Shown here one piece after another: positions 8,050-17,197 of a stretch of 64,000 bases of DNA. The translations under genes and the position numbers were made by a program. Position 1 is the first letter of the stretch. Each line of letters opens with the position of its first letter. This stretch comes from Streptomyces lydicus (GTDB lineage Bacteria; Actinomycetota; Actinomycetes; Streptomycetales; Streptomycetaceae): NCBI RefSeq assembly GCF_004125265.1, contig NZ_RDTE01000003.1, positions 1,860,001-1,924,000 on the forward strand. The letters are read 5' to 3'. The notes under the pieces were generated by a model. It ran no database searches. It worked only from the letters and a program-made list of their open reading frames with translations, and was not told where the DNA came from.

Positions 8050-8367
8050 ATGCCCATACCTCTCGCAGATCGCGCTGCCGTCTTCCTCGCCTACAACCCA
8101 GGCATCTCCCCCAAGGGCGGTGGCCTGCCCGGACTGAGCGTGCTGAAGAACGTCGTCGGCTCGATCAACTTGTTCGGGATCATCGCCGTTGTCGGTGCCC
8201 TGGCCGTTTCCCTCGGTGTGTGGGCCTGGGGCCACCACACCGGTGGTCACCAGGCAGAGGCGAACGGCAAGAAGGGCGCGGTCGTCGCGGCCGGTGCCGC
8301 GCTCGGCCTCGGCGCCGCGAACGGCGTCGTCGCGTTCTTCTCGGCCCTGGGGTCGCAGGTCCGTTGA
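8050..8367 (+). CDS. Small two-helix membrane protein, pilin (VirB2/TrbC)-like
   Basis: The 105-residue protein contains two hydrophobic segments, about residues 40-58 (LFGIIAVVGALAVSLGVWAW) and about 76-98 (GAVVAAGAALGLGAANGVVA), joined by a short charged loop (HHTGGHQAEANGKKG). Size, topology and position between the wall hydrolase and a VirB8-like gene match TrbC/VirB2-type proteins of type IV secretion clusters. No pilus is known for such Streptomyces systems, so it may be a channel component. Its TGA overlaps the next ATG. Confidence 0.75.
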   Translation: MPIPLADRAAVFLAYNPGISPKGGGLPGLSVLKNVVGSINLFGIIAVVGALAVSLGVWAWGHHTGGHQAEANGKKGAVVAAGAALGLGAANGVVAFFSALGSQVR

Positions 8368-9047
8368 TGCAGAAGCGACTTCCCCAGCTGTCCGGGTACG
8401 GCGTGACCTGGTCGGCCAACAAGCGCATCGCGACCGTCGCGCTGGTCATTACCGCGCTGCTCGCCGCCGCCGCGGCCGCCGCCTGGATCACCGGCCGCGG
8501 CGAGGACAGCCCGAGCCGCCACACCTCGGCCCCGGCCGGCAGTTCCTCGCCCTCCGAGGCCGTGCCCGAGCCCGCGGCCGGACCGGGATCGGTCCCCCGG
8601 CCGCCGCAGCTCGTGGAGCCGGTGGCCTTCGCCAAGGCGGCGGCCCGGATGCTCTGGTCGTACGACACCCGCGACACCAGCCGCGAACAGCAACTCTCCG
8701 GCATGCGCGCGTGGATGACCAAGGAGACCAAGTACGCCGACTGGGCGTCCGTCTCCGGCCAGGTGCCCGACCCGCTGCTGTGGTCCCGCATGGCCGACCA
8801 GGACCAGCACGCCACCGGCAGGGCCGCCGAAGGCCACTACCCGGGCGCGTTCAAGCAGGCCCTGGCTGAGGACCCGTCCGCGATCACCGAGGCGTACATC
8901 TACGCCGTCACCGTCAACGGCAAGCAGAACGTCGCCTGGAAGAAGGGCGGCGGCGGAGCCGAGGAGCGCGCCGTGACCCTCGCCGTCCAGTGCCGTCCCC
9001 ACCACGACTGTCGCCTGGCAGCCATCGCCCCCAGCGTCACGCAGTGA
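8367..9047 (+). CDS. VirB8-like membrane protein of the transfer apparatus
   Basis: The ATG 8367 shares bases with the stop of the pilin-like gene. The protein has 226 aa: a cytoplasmic N-terminus, one membrane helix at about 23-43 (TVALVITALLAAAAAAAWIT), a Pro/Ser-rich linker, then an extracellular domain from about residue 75 (FAKAAARMLWSYDTRDTSR, then MRAWMTKETKYADW and TEAYIYAVTVNGKQNV). One N-terminal helix plus an NTF2-like outer domain is the VirB8/TcpC layout, and the RMLWSYDTR stretch is typical of actinobacterial members. The assignment is by topology, motif and context. Confidence 0.72.
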   Translation: MQKRLPQLSGYGVTWSANKRIATVALVITALLAAAAAAAWITGRGEDSPSRHTSAPAGSSSPSEAVPEPAAGPGSVPRPPQLVEPVAFAKAAARMLWSYDTRDTSREQQLSGMRAWMTKETKYADWASVSGQVPDPLLWSRMADQDQHATGRAAEGHYPGAFKQALAEDPSAITEAYIYAVTVNGKQNVAWKKGGGGAEERAVTLAVQCRPHHDCRLAAIAPSVTQ

Positions 9048-9081
9048 CCCGCCCCGCCGAAAGATAGGAGGCCAACGCCCC

Positions 9082-10434
9082 GTGGGTTTCTGCGACTTCC
9101 CCCTCGCTGACAAACTCTGCACAGTCGACAAAGCCGTCGACTTCGCCACCGATCCCGGCAAAGCCATCGGCGAATGGCTGGCCAAGAGCGCCGGCGAACT
9201 CGCCGCCACGGCAGCCGACCTGGCCTCTAAGGCCGTTAACACCACCACCAAGGTCGATCTCAACGCGGGCTGGTTCCGCGACCAATACGAGGTACTGCTG
9301 CCGATCGGCCTGATCATCCTGGTCGGGACGTTCTGCGCGCAGCTCGTCCGGGCCGCCGTCAAACGAGACGGCCAGGCGTTGTCCCAGGCGTTCACCGGCA
9401 CCATGTCGGGCGTCTTGTTCGCGTTCTGCGCCATCGCCATGACGACGGTCGCGATCGAGGTCGTCGACGCGTTGTCCAACGGTCTGTTCGCCGCCTCGCA
9501 CCTGTCCGTCGAAGCAGCCGTGCGCCGCATCGTGAAGGTCTCCGAGATCGGTGCGTTGTCCGGGCTGGGCTGGCTGGTCGCGGTGGTCGCCGGGCTCGGC
9601 GCCGCCGTCGGAGCCTTCCTCTACTGGTGCGTCATGATGGTCAGAAAGGTGGGCATTCTGGTCATGGTCGCCCTCGCTGTTTTCGCGGGGGCGGGCGGTG
9701 GCTGGGAGGTCGCCCGGCGCTGGCGGCGCGGCTGGATCGAGGCCACCGCGACTTTGGTCGTCTCGAAGTTGTTGATGACCATCGTCTTCGTGCTCGGCGT
9801 CGCCGCCATGGGCAGGACCGAGGCCAAGGACGGCCTCGGGGCGCTCGCCGACGTGATGGCGGGCATCGTGATCATGGTGCTGGTTCTGCTCTGCCCGTAC
9901 GCGACGTTCAAGTTTGCGCACTGGGCGGCCGAGGGCACGGACGGAGAATCGATCCACCGCGCCGGAGGCGCCGGCGCCCAGCTCGCCAAGCAGCACGCCG
10001 AGAAGGCCACCCGCAAGGCTGCCGCCGCCGCGACCGGCGGCGCGGCAGCCGGAGCGGGCGCAGCCCCACAAGGCCCCGACGCCGCCGGAGGCGGCGGCTT
10101 CCCCGGCGACATTGCCGCCAATCCCACCGGGGGCAGCAGCGGCAAGGACAGCCAAGGACCGCAGGGTTCCTCCGGGAGCGACGGGCTCAAGAACGGCCTG
10201 GAGAAGGCCGTCCAGCCTCCGCCCACCAGCCCGCGTGATGACACCAGCGGTCAGGCAGGCGGCGCACCCGGACAGGGCGACAGCTCAGGATCACCGTCCA
10301 GCGGCAGCGACTTCATGTCACAGCCCGGCAGCGGCGCCTCCGCGCCCCCGCCGCAGGGCGCCCCACCAGCACCGACCTCGGCCGGCACCTCCCCCGGGAC
10401 CGGCGCGCCGCCGCCACCGCCCACCGGCCTGTAG
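9082..10434 (+). CDS. TrbL/VirB6-like polytopic membrane protein
   Basis: This 450-residue protein starts at GTG 9082 behind AGGAGG. About six membrane helices lie between residues 70 and 285 (for example LLPIGLIILVGTFCAQLV, GVLFAFCAIAMTTVAIEVV, GLGWLVAVVAGLGAAVGAF, LLMTIVFVLGVAAM). A long Gly/Pro/Ser-rich cytoplasmic tail of about 150 residues follows. This is the arrangement of TrbL/VirB6 inner-membrane channel subunits. The tail ends in Pro-rich repeats and may bind partner proteins. A strong hairpin follows the stop. Confidence 0.82.
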   Translation: MGFCDFPLADKLCTVDKAVDFATDPGKAIGEWLAKSAGELAATAADLASKAVNTTTKVDLNAGWFRDQYEVLLPIGLIILVGTFCAQLVRAAVKRDGQALSQAFTGTMSGVLFAFCAIAMTTVAIEVVDALSNGLFAASHLSVEAAVRRIVKVSEIGALSGLGWLVAVVAGLGAAVGAFLYWCVMMVRKVGILVMVALAVFAGAGGGWEVARRWRRGWIEATATLVVSKLLMTIVFVLGVAAMGRTEAKDGLGALADVMAGIVIMVLVLLCPYATFKFAHWAAEGTDGESIHRAGGAGAQLAKQHAEKATRKAAAAATGGAAAGAGAAPQGPDAAGGGGFPGDIAANPTGGSSGKDSQGPQGSSGSDGLKNGLEKAVQPPPTSPRDDTSGQAGGAPGQGDSSGSPSSGSDFMSQPGSGASAPPPQGAPPAPTSAGTSPGTGAPPPPPTGL

Positions 10435-10447
10435 CCCCTGCCCGACT

Positions 10448-10491
10448 CCGGGGCGGCACGCGCTGCGCACCCTCGCTGCGTGCCGCCCCGG
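10448..10491 (+). terminator. Long perfect hairpin inside the transfer operon
   Basis: The arm CCGGGGCGGCACGC (10448-10461) pairs perfectly with 10478-10491 across a 16-base loop. It lies between the TrbL-like and SCO6880-like genes. There is no T tract, as usual in Streptomyces; it could be a partial terminator or an mRNA processing or stability element. Confidence 0.55.
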
Positions 10492-10520
10492 CCACCGCCC
10501 GCGCACCCTCGGAACGGCTC

Positions 10521-11993
10521 TTGTCTGACCTCACCGTCACACCCCTCACCGTCAAATTCCCGCACAGGTCGAGACGCGGCATCCTGCTCGGCCTCACCCT
10601 TCCCCAACTCATCCTGGTCTCCTGCGCACTGGCGCTTCTGCTGGTCACGGTGGTCTCGACCGGGCTGCTCGGCGTCATCGTCATGAGTCCGCTGTGGGCC
10701 GCGGTCGCCGCCTCGGTCGCCATCCGTCGGCACGGCCGCTCGCTGATCGACTGGGCGCCGATCGTCCTTCGCTTCGCCCAGCGGCGACGCACCGGCCAGA
10801 CCCTGTGGCTCGCCCGGCCCGTCACCCGCCCCCGCCAGGACGGCATCCTGCACCTGCCCGGCACCGCCGCCTCACTGCGCGTCGTCACCCCCGGAGACTC
10901 CGCCAACGGTGCCGCCGCCGTCCACGACCCGCACGGCCAGACGCTGACCGCCATCGCCCGCGTCTCCAGCCGCGCCTTCGCGCTCCTCGACCCGGCGAGC
11001 CAGAACCACCACGTAGCCGGTTGGGGCCGGGCTCTGGCGGGCATCGCCCGCACCGGGCACGTCGCCACCGTGCAGGTCCTGGAGCGCACCGTCCCCGACA
11101 GCGGCGACACCCTGGCCCGACACTGGAGCCAGCAGGGTCACCCCGAGACCCCGGTGGCCGGTCAGGTCTACAGCGACCTGGTCGCCTCCGCGGGGCCTGC
11201 CGCCGCTCCGCACGAGGCGTACCTGGCGATCTCCCTTGATCTCAAGGCGGCCAAGCGCCTCATCAGCCAGGCCGGCGGCGGCCTCCCGGGTGCCTTCACC
11301 GTGATGCAGCAGACCACCAGCTCGATCGCGCAGGCCGCGCGCAGCGCCGGACTGATGGTCACCGGCTGGCTCTCGGCGCGCGAGATCGCGGCCGTGATCC
11401 GCACCGCTTACGACCCCAAGGCGCTGTCCGCGCTGCAGCAGTGGTCGGAGTCCGGGCGGGCCGAGGCCGACCCGGCCGCCGCCGGGCCGGTGGTCCAGGT
11501 CGAGGAGTACGACCGGCTCGCCACCGACTCCGCGCGGCACGCCACCTACTGGGTCGAGGACTGGCCGCGCACCGAAACGAGCGCGGGCTTCCTGCACGGG
11601 TTGATGTTCACCGCCGGGGTCCGCCGCACCCTGTCCCTTATCTACGTGCCCCAGGGGATCGAGTCCGCGATGCGCGACGTCCAGCGGAAGAAGGCGGCGA
11701 TCATCGCCGACGCCAATGAGAGGTCGCGTCGCGGGCAGGTCGACTCCGAAGCCGACTCCGTCGAGTACGCGGACGTCAAAACCCGTGAGCGCCAGCTGAT
11801 CGCCGGGCACGCCGACGTCGCACTCACCGGCCTACTCACCGTGTCCGCCACCACCGACGCCCTGCTCGACGCCGCGTGCGCACAGATCGAAACCGCCGCC
11901 GTCACCGCCCAGGTCGATTTGCGACGCCTGAACTACCAGCAGCCCGACGCCTTCACGCTCGGCGCCCTACCCCTCGCCCGGAGTGTCCTGTGA
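10521..11993 (+). CDS. SCO6880-family conjugation protein
   Basis: The 490-residue protein starts at TTG 10521. After a short strand-rich N-terminus come two closely spaced membrane helices, about residues 22-65 (QLILVSCALALLLVTVVS, GVIVMSPLWAAVAASVAI), followed by RRHGRSLIDWAPIVLRFAQR. This is the PrgI-like start of SCO6880-type proteins. The large soluble part is alpha/beta and has no Walker motif. It regularly precedes the VirB4 ATPase in actinobacterial clusters and is thought to dock that ATPase to the membrane. The stop overlaps the next GTG. Confidence 0.85.
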   Translation: MSDLTVTPLTVKFPHRSRRGILLGLTLPQLILVSCALALLLVTVVSTGLLGVIVMSPLWAAVAASVAIRRHGRSLIDWAPIVLRFAQRRRTGQTLWLARPVTRPRQDGILHLPGTAASLRVVTPGDSANGAAAVHDPHGQTLTAIARVSSRAFALLDPASQNHHVAGWGRALAGIARTGHVATVQVLERTVPDSGDTLARHWSQQGHPETPVAGQVYSDLVASAGPAAAPHEAYLAISLDLKAAKRLISQAGGGLPGAFTVMQQTTSSIAQAARSAGLMVTGWLSAREIAAVIRTAYDPKALSALQQWSESGRAEADPAAAGPVVQVEEYDRLATDSARHATYWVEDWPRTETSAGFLHGLMFTAGVRRTLSLIYVPQGIESAMRDVQRKKAAIIADANERSRRGQVDSEADSVEYADVKTRERQLIAGHADVALTGLLTVSATTDALLDAACAQIETAAVTAQVDLRRLNYQQPDAFTLGALPLARSVL

Positions 11994-12550
11994 TCGCGCC
12001 GGAATCGCATGTGTCCGACGAAATCCACGCGCTGCTCGCGCCCCTGCAAGAAATGCAGCAGCGCCACCAACAGCGGCTCGCCGTATACAAGAACGCAGAC
12101 GGCGACGTCATCGAGGAGCAATACGCCGAATACGACGACGCACGCTACGAGTCGGCCATCGAAGCCAGCGACACCCTCGACACCGTCATCAAGCGACTGG
12201 AGCTGCTGACGACCCTCCCTGTACGCCGTGCCTTCACCATCGCCGTCAACGGACCTGGCCATGCAGACGGAGAACGCCCCTGGCTGTTCGTCGTCCATGC
12301 CACTGACCACATCGACGGGTACCAGACCCTCGTTCAGCTCCCGTCGTTCCAGCACTGGTTGATCGACACCGACACTTCGCACGCCGACGCCGGGCTGGTG
12401 CCTTCAGAATGCCATCCCGGCACTGGAGCACCCGGAACGTACCTCGACCTGCGTCACGAGCAGGCCCGGACCCTCGCTGAACAAGCCCCTGCACCCGTGG
12501 CAGCCGCAATCCCCGCTCAGCCTGCGAAGCCACCATGCCGTTCCCGCTGA
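11990..12550 (+). CDS. Hypothetical protein, 186 aa
   Basis: GTG 11990 overlaps the SCO6880 stop (GTGA), so the frame is coupled although ATG 12009 is an alternative. Residues 10-80 are helical and acidic (DEIHALLAPLQEMQQRHQQR, DARYESAIEASDTLDTVIKR). The rest is an alpha/beta segment (RAFTIAVNGPGHADG, PWLFVVHATDHIDGYQTL). No known domain is recognised. Its conserved place inside a transfer operon suggests an accessory role. Confidence 0.7.
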   Translation: MIAPESHVSDEIHALLAPLQEMQQRHQQRLAVYKNADGDVIEEQYAEYDDARYESAIEASDTLDTVIKRLELLTTLPVRRAFTIAVNGPGHADGERPWLFVVHATDHIDGYQTLVQLPSFQHWLIDTDTSHADAGLVPSECHPGTGAPGTYLDLRHEQARTLAEQAPAPVAAAIPAQPAKPPCRSR

Positions 12551-12619
12551 GCATTGCCATGCATGACCCACGTCACAGCCAGCTCTTTGCCGTGACGCAC
12601 GTCAAGAAGGACCCACCAG

Positions 12620-13072
12620 TTGACCCAACCTCTGCTTCCGTGTGACGGGCACCCTTATCTCCGTGCCGCCAGCGCCGGGATCCGGCACCACACCCGCGCC
12701 GCATCCGCATCGCCAGCCGATCGAGTCCATCTCGATGCGCTGCATGCGCACCTGACCACGCTGCACCAGTTCCTCGACCGGCTCAGCGAGGCCGCCCGAC
12801 CGCCGCATCCCGCCGCCGGCCGACACCTCGCCACCGCGCACACACGGCTGTGGCAGGCCGCCGCCGCCGTGCACGACGCCTTCCACCTCCTGCCCGTGGC
12901 GGACGAAACCTCGGCAGAGACCGAGTGCCATCCCGAGCGGCTGCCCGAGGGACCGCCGGTCCTCACCATCTGCCAGCGCCACCTCGCCGCAGGTCACGTC
13001 ATCCGCCGCAAGACCACCCCGAGCGACCTCAACACCCCGCTGCACGGCCACACCACCCCCTGCAGCCAGTAA
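12620..13072 (+). CDS. Hypothetical helical protein, 150 aa
   Basis: TTG 12620 lies 7 bases after AAGGA. The central part (VHLDALHAHLTTLHQFLDRL, then LATAHTRLWQAAAAVHDAFH) is a His-rich helical hairpin. The C-terminus contains CHPERLPEGPPVLTICQRH. It resembles the other small helical proteins of the element. No signal peptide or membrane segment is visible; function unknown. Confidence 0.65.
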   Translation: MTQPLLPCDGHPYLRAASAGIRHHTRAASASPADRVHLDALHAHLTTLHQFLDRLSEAARPPHPAAGRHLATAHTRLWQAAAAVHDAFHLLPVADETSAETECHPERLPEGPPVLTICQRHLAAGHVIRRKTTPSDLNTPLHGHTTPCSQ

Positions 13073-13094
13073 CCCCACCTCCGAAAGGCATCAC

Positions 13095-13622
13095 ATGCGC
13101 GCCCTGAAGCGTTCCACCTCCACCGCCGCCATCCTCGCCGCGGTCGCCGGCACCGCCGCCCTGGCCACCGCGACACCGGCCTCCGCCGCCAGCTACCACT
13201 GCACCACCAGCAGCTACACGGTCGACGACCCGTCGTTCAACCCCGACTCCGACAACTGGGACTTCGACGTGAAGCTGTGCGCCAAGCGGAGCGGCGGCTA
13301 CGTCTACACCACGGCCAGGGTCAACTGGGACGGCCCCTACTCGGCCCCGAAGAACCGGTTCGCCACGGCACGCTTCCACCTGCAGACCAAGCGAAGCGTG
13401 AAGGGCACGGACCCGGTCGTGAAGTACGCCAACTACACCGGCCTGAAGCACGCGCTCGCACACAGCAGCAGCAACGGCAACGGCTCGTACGAAACTGGCA
13501 CCCTCAAGCACCGGGCGGGCTCCAGCCGTTACCTCGCCGACGGCTACATCGAGCTGGACTGGGCGGGCGACGGCAAGGGCTACCGGAAGCCGCTGATCTT
13601 CCGCGCCTCCCCGCGCGTGTGA
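13095..13622 (+). CDS. Secreted protein, 175 aa
   Basis: ATG 13095 follows GAAAGG. Residues 1-32 form a clear signal peptide (MRALKRSTSTAAILAAVAGT, ending ASA). The mature protein begins SYHCTTSSYTVDDPSFNPDS and is rich in aromatic and charged residues. Two cysteines about 30 residues apart may pair. The rest looks all-beta (GYVYTTARVNWDGPYSAPK, YLADGYIELDWAGDGKGY). It is a small exported protein of unknown function lying between transfer genes, possibly acting on the surface during mating. Confidence 0.78.
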   Translation: MRALKRSTSTAAILAAVAGTAALATATPASAASYHCTTSSYTVDDPSFNPDSDNWDFDVKLCAKRSGGYVYTTARVNWDGPYSAPKNRFATARFHLQTKRSVKGTDPVVKYANYTGLKHALAHSSSNGNGSYETGTLKHRAGSSRYLADGYIELDWAGDGKGYRKPLIFRASPRV

Positions 13623-13844
13623 CCCCGCACCGCGTCCAGACCGTCATCACGTGAAAGCCGCCCTGCCATAAGCCACCGCCCCGCGCGCCGCGCCCGCCGC
13701 GCCTCCGCCAGCCCCCTGTTCACCCCGCACGGCACGGACCGCGCCTCGCGGAAGACCGCCCGCCGGCACCTCGCCGAGGCGACCGCGAAGGCCCGTGTCG
13801 AAGCAGCCGCCCACGCCAGCAGCGCCGGCGCGCAGGAGCAGGAG

Positions 13845-15182
13845 ATGCCGGCACCCCTCTTCCCGCCCGCGGGGCGACCGGGCCCCGCCTCCTCCCGCAA
13901 CAACAAGCTCAAGCTGCCCGCCCACCGCATGACCACCGCCACCGTCGCGGGCGCATATCCGTTCCTCGCCGAGGGCGGGCTGGGCGCCGAGGGCATCTAC
14001 ATCGGCCGCGACGTCCACGCCGAAGCATCCTTCTGTTTCGACCCGTGGGCGCTATACGGCAAGGTCGAGGGCTTCACCAACCCGAACGTGGTCCTGGCGG
14101 GTGTGATCGGGCAGGGCAAGTCGGCACTGGCAAAGAGCTTCGCGCTGCGGTCGATCGCGTTCGGCTACCGGGTCTATGTGCCCTGCGATCCCAAGGGCGA
14201 ATGGACCCCTGTGGCGCAGGCGTTGGGCGGCACCTCCATCGCGCTGGGGCCTGGTCTGCCCGGCCGACTGAACCCGCTGGACGCAGCCCCCAGGCCCGAC
14301 AGTGTCTCCGAGGCGGACTGGGCGGGCGAGATCCGCAAGCGCCGACTGCTGCTGCTCGGCTCGCTGGCCCGCACCGTGCTCGGGCGGGACCTGCTGCCGA
14401 TGGAGCACACCGGCCTCGATGTCGCTTTGGACGCTGTCGTCACCCGCGCCGTCGCGAGCAATTGCACCCCGCTGATCGGTGACATCGCCACCACCCTCAA
14501 CAACCCCGACGAACTCGACCGGGTCGGCGGCATGATGTCCGGCCGTCTCGGTGACGCCTCCCGCGACCTGGCCCACGCGATGCGTCGCCTCGTGTCCGGT
14601 GACCTCGCCGGCATGTTCGACGCCCCGAGCACGGTGGCCTTCGACCCCAACTCGCCAATGCTGACCATCGATCTGTCCCGCCTGGGCGGAGCCGGTGACG
14701 ACACCGCGCTGGTGCTGGCGATGACCTGCGCATCCGCGTGGATGGAGTCAGCACTCGCCGACCCGAACGGCGGCCGGCGCTGGATCGTCTACGACGAAGC
14801 CTGGCGTCTGATGCGCCACCCTGGCCTGCTGGCAAGGATGCAGTCCCAGTGGAAGCTCTCCCGCGGCCTGGGCATCGCGAACTTGATGGTGGTCCACAGG
14901 CTCAGCGACCTGCTAAGTGCCGGTGACATCGGATCCCGCGGACGCGCCCTCGCAGAAGGTCTGCTCGCCGACTGCTCCACCCGCATCATCTACCGGCAAG
15001 AAGCAGACCAACTCCACGCGGCAGCATCCCTCTTGGGCCTGACCTCAGTGGAGTCCGAAGCCCTCTCCCACCTGAACCGGGGCCGTGGGCTGTGGAAGGT
15101 TGCCGGGCGATCTTTCATCGTCCAGCACCACCTCCACCCCCGCGAAGCGCAGCTGTTCGACACCGACGCCCGAATGCACTGA
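13845..15182 (+). CDS. VirB4-like conjugation ATPase
   Basis: From ATG 13845 the protein has 445 residues. Walker A is GVIGQGKSALAK at about 86-97, in a context typical of actinobacterial TraC/VirB4-like proteins (LPAHRMTTATVAGAYPFLAE). Walker B is RRWIVYDEAWRLM near 307-320, and WKLSRGLGIANLMVVHRLSD follows. It would power assembly or substrate passage at the membrane channel. The frame is open upstream and codons from about 13660 (SPLFTPHGTDRASRKTARRH) look coding, so the true start probably lies further up at a near-cognate codon. Confidence 0.88.
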   Translation: MPAPLFPPAGRPGPASSRNNKLKLPAHRMTTATVAGAYPFLAEGGLGAEGIYIGRDVHAEASFCFDPWALYGKVEGFTNPNVVLAGVIGQGKSALAKSFALRSIAFGYRVYVPCDPKGEWTPVAQALGGTSIALGPGLPGRLNPLDAAPRPDSVSEADWAGEIRKRRLLLLGSLARTVLGRDLLPMEHTGLDVALDAVVTRAVASNCTPLIGDIATTLNNPDELDRVGGMMSGRLGDASRDLAHAMRRLVSGDLAGMFDAPSTVAFDPNSPMLTIDLSRLGGAGDDTALVLAMTCASAWMESALADPNGGRRWIVYDEAWRLMRHPGLLARMQSQWKLSRGLGIANLMVVHRLSDLLSAGDIGSRGRALAEGLLADCSTRIIYRQEADQLHAAASLLGLTSVESEALSHLNRGRGLWKVAGRSFIVQHHLHPREAQLFDTDARMH

Positions 15183-15228
15183 AACTCCCGCAAGTTCGCA
15201 GATACCGGCGCCTGACGCCCTCTGACCT

Positions 15229-16041
15229 TTGAACGGAGCTGCCCTGATCGGCATCACACCCTCAACACCATCGCCCGGTGCCCACATCGTCTGGGACTGG
15301 AACGGCACCTTGAAGGACGATCTCGACGACCTGCTCGGCGCCATGAACTCCACCCTGGATCTGCTCGGCGAGCACCCCATCGACCGCAACGCCTACCAGA
15401 CCCTGCATTGTGTGCCGATACCTGACTTCTATGCGCGGGTCCTCGGCCGTCCCCTGACCGACGATGAATGGGCAACGGCCGAAGGGGAGTTCATGCGCTT
15501 CCTCGGCCAGCGCCCGGTTCGGCTCCGCGACGGTGCAAAAGCGCTGCTCGCCCACCTCCGCGACAGCGGCTATAGCCAGTCGCTCCTCTCCCTCCTGCCT
15601 CACACCAGGCTGCTGGCGGAGACCGCCGAGTCCGGCGTCACGCACCTGTTCGACCGCATCGACGGACGCCGTGCGCCCGGCACGACCAAGGCCCAGGCAC
15701 TTGTCACCCACCTGGAAGCGATGGGTCGGCCCCTCGACGGTCAGCATGAGGTCCTGCTGATCGGTGACACCCGCGACGATGCCCTCGCGGCCCGCACTGT
15801 CGGAGCCCATGTCGTCCTGGTCTCCGGCGGAATGGAGAATGCCGCGTCCCTCCACCAGGGCGGTGCCGCCGTTGCCGACAGCCTTGACCAAGCCGTCGCG
15901 CTGGGACTGCGTCTCGTACCCCCCGGCACCCGCGGCACAGCACTCACTACTAAATCCGGTACCCGCCAGCCCATTCCAGGCCCAGGCCCAGGCCCAGGCT
16001 GCGAGATCGATCGCCGAGGCGCCAGCCGGCGGTCGCATTGA
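15229..16041 (+). CDS. HAD-superfamily phosphatase
   Basis: The 270-residue frame starts at TTG 15229, but CTG 15244 fits the GGAG site better. Motif I is DWNGTLKDD near residues 23-31, with the DxxGT aspartate. Then come a helical cap, a Lys region (APGTTKAQALVTHLEAM) and motif IV-like VLLIGDTRDDALAART. This matches phosphoglycolate-phosphatase-like HAD enzymes; the second Asp of motif I is replaced by Asn, which is tolerated in few members and may affect activity. The C-terminal 50 residues include a GP repeat encoded by tandem GGCCCA near 15975. Substrate unknown. Confidence 0.8.
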   Translation: MNGAALIGITPSTPSPGAHIVWDWNGTLKDDLDDLLGAMNSTLDLLGEHPIDRNAYQTLHCVPIPDFYARVLGRPLTDDEWATAEGEFMRFLGQRPVRLRDGAKALLAHLRDSGYSQSLLSLLPHTRLLAETAESGVTHLFDRIDGRRAPGTTKAQALVTHLEAMGRPLDGQHEVLLIGDTRDDALAARTVGAHVVLVSGGMENAASLHQGGAAVADSLDQAVALGLRLVPPGTRGTALTTKSGTRQPIPGPGPGPGCEIDRRGASRRSH

Positions 16042-16380
16042 AGCCCGGGCGAGAAGGCTTCATGCTGCCCGCGCACTACGGCGACGGCCGGCGGGTCCGC
16101 GCAACAGCTCAGCACCAACCCAGGCCCCGGCCGGTGACGTCCGGTCCTGAGGACGAGCCTCGCGTGCGGACCTCGCCAAGGTCAGATGGCGGACGATGGC
16201 CAGAGTCGTCGTCCGTTCGGTTCACCGAACCGGCACGTGTGTCAGGGGCCCAGCCGAGGCTTCAGGATTCCCGACAGAACCATGGATTCCCCCATCCCGT
16301 CGTAAACCCCCGCTGCGCTGAACCTGCAGGTCACCACCACGTGCCTGCGGGGATTGAACCCGCGGGAGTAGCAACAAAGA
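16042..16380. other. Region without a gene, carrying a tRNA T-arm-like sequence
   Basis: Open frames here have poor codon structure. On the minus strand 16347-16363 folds as a canonical tRNA T arm (GCGGG, loop TTCAATC, CCCGC). No matching acceptor, D arm or anticodon arm can be built, so it is at most a tRNA fragment. It ends next to the gene remnant at 16381, which suggests a recombination junction. Confidence 0.4.
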
Positions 16381-16551
16381 GGCTGGGACACCGATCCCCG
16401 CGTGCGGTTCCGCGACACCGCCAGCCTGTGGCGGCCCGACCAGCCGACCCCGGCCACCACGCCACCCCGCACCACCGTGCGTACCGCGCCGCCCACCGCC
16501 GCCCGGCCGACGCCGGCTTCGTCCCCATCGCTGCGTTCCCACTCGCGCTGA
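16381..16551 (+). pseudogene. 3' remnant of a paralogue of the following gene
   Basis: The frame from 16381 reads GWDTDPRVRFRDTASLWRPD and then a Pro/Thr-rich tail to TGA 16551. The intact neighbour (16589-17149) contains GWDTDPRSRIVPDPGAWIP near its C-terminus, so this is the tail of a second copy. No sequence upstream of 16381 continues the match, so the copy is truncated exactly where the tRNA-like sequence begins. Confidence 0.55.
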
Positions 16552-16588
16552 CCCGTCCCCACTTCTGGAGCTTCATCTGTCCACCCGT

Positions 16589-17149
16589 GTGGTCATAGCC
16601 CGTCCCACCCCCACCGGCTTCGCCGGCATGTACGTCCACTTCGACGGCTCCCCCGGCAACAAACTCCCCCTCCTGCTGAGCGCCTACCAGTACCGCTTCA
16701 ACCGGGACCTGGAGGCGATGAGCCGGCACCTCATCGACGACGTCCACATCGGCTGGGAGGAGCTGGGCACCGACCTTCTCGACGGCGCACCCACCGCCGT
16801 GCGCAGCGCCCTGACCGGCGGCGCGGAGTTCCCCAGCCGGCAGCTCACCGGCGTCTGCAACGCCGACGGCAGCCCGGCCGAGCGTGTACTGATCACGCAG
16901 GAGGGCACCGGCGACTTGGAATGGGCCTATGTCCTGCGCAGTCACGGCGTCGAAGTGATTGGCCTGCAGGAGTACGACCGCGGCCCCGTCGTCGGGTGGG
17001 ACACCGACCCGCGCAGTCGCATCGTCCCCGATCCGGGCGCCTGGATCCCGTACTCCCGCGCCCCCATCGTGCCGCCGCGCAGCACCCCGCGGCTGTCCAC
17101 CACCACCTCACCATCGGCGCCGGCGCCCAGCAAGACCGCCCTCCGATAG
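16589..17149 (+). CDS. Hypothetical protein, 186 aa
   Basis: GTG 16589 is the first standard start; a CTG five codons upstream at 16574 is better placed behind GGAG. The protein reads RPTPTGFAGMYVHFDGSPGN, LLLSAYQYRFNRDLEAMSRH, then EWAYVLRSHGVEVIGLQEYD and VVGWDTDPRSRIVPDPGAW. It appears alpha/beta and soluble, with a Ser/Pro tail. I recognise it only as a family recurring in Streptomyces mobile elements; role unknown. Confidence 0.72.
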   Translation: MVIARPTPTGFAGMYVHFDGSPGNKLPLLLSAYQYRFNRDLEAMSRHLIDDVHIGWEELGTDLLDGAPTAVRSALTGGAEFPSRQLTGVCNADGSPAERVLITQEGTGDLEWAYVLRSHGVEVIGLQEYDRGPVVGWDTDPRSRIVPDPGAWIPYSRAPIVPPRSTPRLSTTTSPSAPAPSKTALR

Positions 17150-17197
17150 CCCTCGCGCCACCCCTACGTTCCCGACCGACGCCGCCCGGAGTACGCA

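Noticed and set aside
16347..16380. A complete tRNA gene on the minus strand
   Set aside because: Only the T arm can be formed; no acceptor, D arm or anticodon arm matches, so it is described as a fragment.
16038..16598. 186-residue open frame
   Set aside because: Composition is that of a shadow frame and it crosses the tRNA-like fragment and the paralogue remnant.
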